Source of the DNA: Mucilaginibacter rivuli
GTDB taxonomy: Bacteria > Bacteroidota > Bacteroidia > Sphingobacteriales > Sphingobacteriaceae
Assembly (NCBI RefSeq): GCF_019391655.1
Contig: NZ_JAHXPQ010000009.1
Span: 124,001-188,000, forward strand
Length of the DNA: 64,000 nucleotides
Direction of reading: 5' to 3'
Positions within the stretch are counted from its first letter, which is position 1. Every line of letters begins with the position of its first letter. This document shows, in pieces, positions 63,578 through 64,000 of the stretch. Under the pieces are notes generated by a model. That model ran no database searches, was not told where the DNA came from, and saw only the letters and a program-made list of their open reading frames with translations. Both the position numbers and the translations under genes were made by a program.

Positions 63578-64000
63578 ATGAGCACAGTGAACATTCCTCG
63601 CCTCGACCTGAACAACTACCTTAACGGGTCGGAAGCCGATCGTAAAAAATTTTCTGAAGATATTGGCAAAGCCTTTAATGAAACCGGCTTTATTACAGTT
63701 ACTAACCATGGTTTAAGTAAACAACTTATGGATGAACTGTACGTGCAGGTAAAAGAAATTTTTGCTCAGCCCGAGGCGGTAAAATTAAAATATGAAGTAC
63801 CCGAACTGGCCGGCCAACGTGGGTATACCAGTAAAGGGAAAGAAACCGCTAAAGGTTTTAAAGTACCCGATTTGAAAGAGTTTTGGCAAATTGGCCAAAC
63901 CGTAACCGATGGCGACCCGGTAAAGGATGAATATCCGGAAAATCTATATGTGACCGAATTGCCTAAGTTTAACCAGATCACAACCGAGGTTTACCAAAAA
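63578..64000 (+). CDS. 2OG-Fe(II) oxygenase (isopenicillin N synthase-like), N-terminal part
   Basis: The gene starts at ATG 63578 and runs off the window; 141 residues are visible. The opening MSTVNIPRLDLNNYLNGSEA and the stretch GKAFNETGFITVTNHGLSKQ match the non-haem dioxygenase N-terminal domain (DIOX_N). The iron-binding HxD...H is beyond the window. It probably oxidises a small substrate using 2-oxoglutarate and oxygen. Confidence 0.85.
   Translation, partial: MSTVNIPRLDLNNYLNGSEADRKKFSEDIGKAFNETGFITVTNHGLSKQLMDELYVQVKEIFAQPEAVKLKYEVPELAGQRGYTSKGKETAKGFKVPDLKEFWQIGQTVTDGDPVKDEYPENLYVTELPKFNQITTEVYQK

Overview
The window is chromosomal DNA from a member of the Bacteroidota, most likely the Sphingobacteriaceae (Mucilaginibacter/Pedobacter-like). 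This rests on gene content: an Oar-type TonB-dependent receptor, the gliding-type ABC transporter GldA/GldF/GldG next to dnaN, a seven-bladed-propeller sensor kinase, a two-domain CarR-type lycopene cyclase, a GH95 glycosidase and a class II (archaeal/eukaryotic-type) glycyl-tRNA synthetase. Several genes also carry the Bacteroidota -7 promoter box TAnnTTTG just upstream. No tRNA, rRNA, CRISPR array, transposase or prophage was recognised. Most of the window reads as ordinary, densely packed chromosome.

Layout. 1-4.5 kb: partial outer-membrane barrel, rbfA, an M23 peptidase, a GT2 glycosyltransferase plus YbhN-like membrane protein, ruvC. 4.5-8.5 kb (minus strand): HIT hydrolase, greA, a D-2-hydroxyacid dehydrogenase, an AraC regulator, an SDR. 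8.7-20.3 kb: S41 peptidase, murQ, BAX-inhibitor-like protein, polysaccharide flippase, acetyltransferase, esterase, CPBP protease, GT39 transferase, murB, ECF sigma factor. 20.3-23 kb: a free-standing NRPS-like A-PCP-TE protein. 23-27.1 kb: carotenoid locus, crtI divergent from crtB - exported unknown - lycopene cyclase, followed by a cytochrome b5-like protein. 27.2-28.8 kb: an unknown protein and a CheD-like deamidase-fold protein with a leader resembling cargo of extracellular contractile injection systems. 29-35.4 kb: M16 peptidase and Oar-like receptor. 35.5-40 kb: DegT aminotransferase, DnaJ-KTSC protein, and an SRPBCC/DoxX/VOC operon divergent from a GlxA-type regulator. 40-45.2 kb: two large sensor kinases. 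45.3-51.5 kb: GH95 enzyme, MBL hydrolase, old-yellow-enzyme reductase, OsmC protein and a homologue of the fungal PaxB/Pyr4 membrane terpene cyclases. 51.6-54.1 kb: kinase/response-regulator pair. 54.1-61 kb: glyS, gldA, barrel protein, gldF, gldG, dnaN. 61-64 kb: a 48-residue peptide with lasso-precursor-like features, a thioredoxin, a YXWGXW-type protein with a 45-bp tandem repeat, and a 2OG-Fe(II) oxygenase running off the end.

How the genes work together. Housekeeping functions (ribosome maturation, Holliday junction resolution, transcript cleavage, wall-precursor synthesis and recycling, clamp loading substrate, tRNA charging) are interleaved with accessory functions. The most interesting are four candidate specialised-metabolism or effector genes with no recognisable partners in the window: the CheD-like putative effector (28.1 kb), the PaxB/Pyr4-like terpene cyclase (50.8 kb), the A-PCP-TE protein (20.3 kb) and the putative RiPP precursor (61.1 kb). 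All functional calls come from reading the sequence without database searches.
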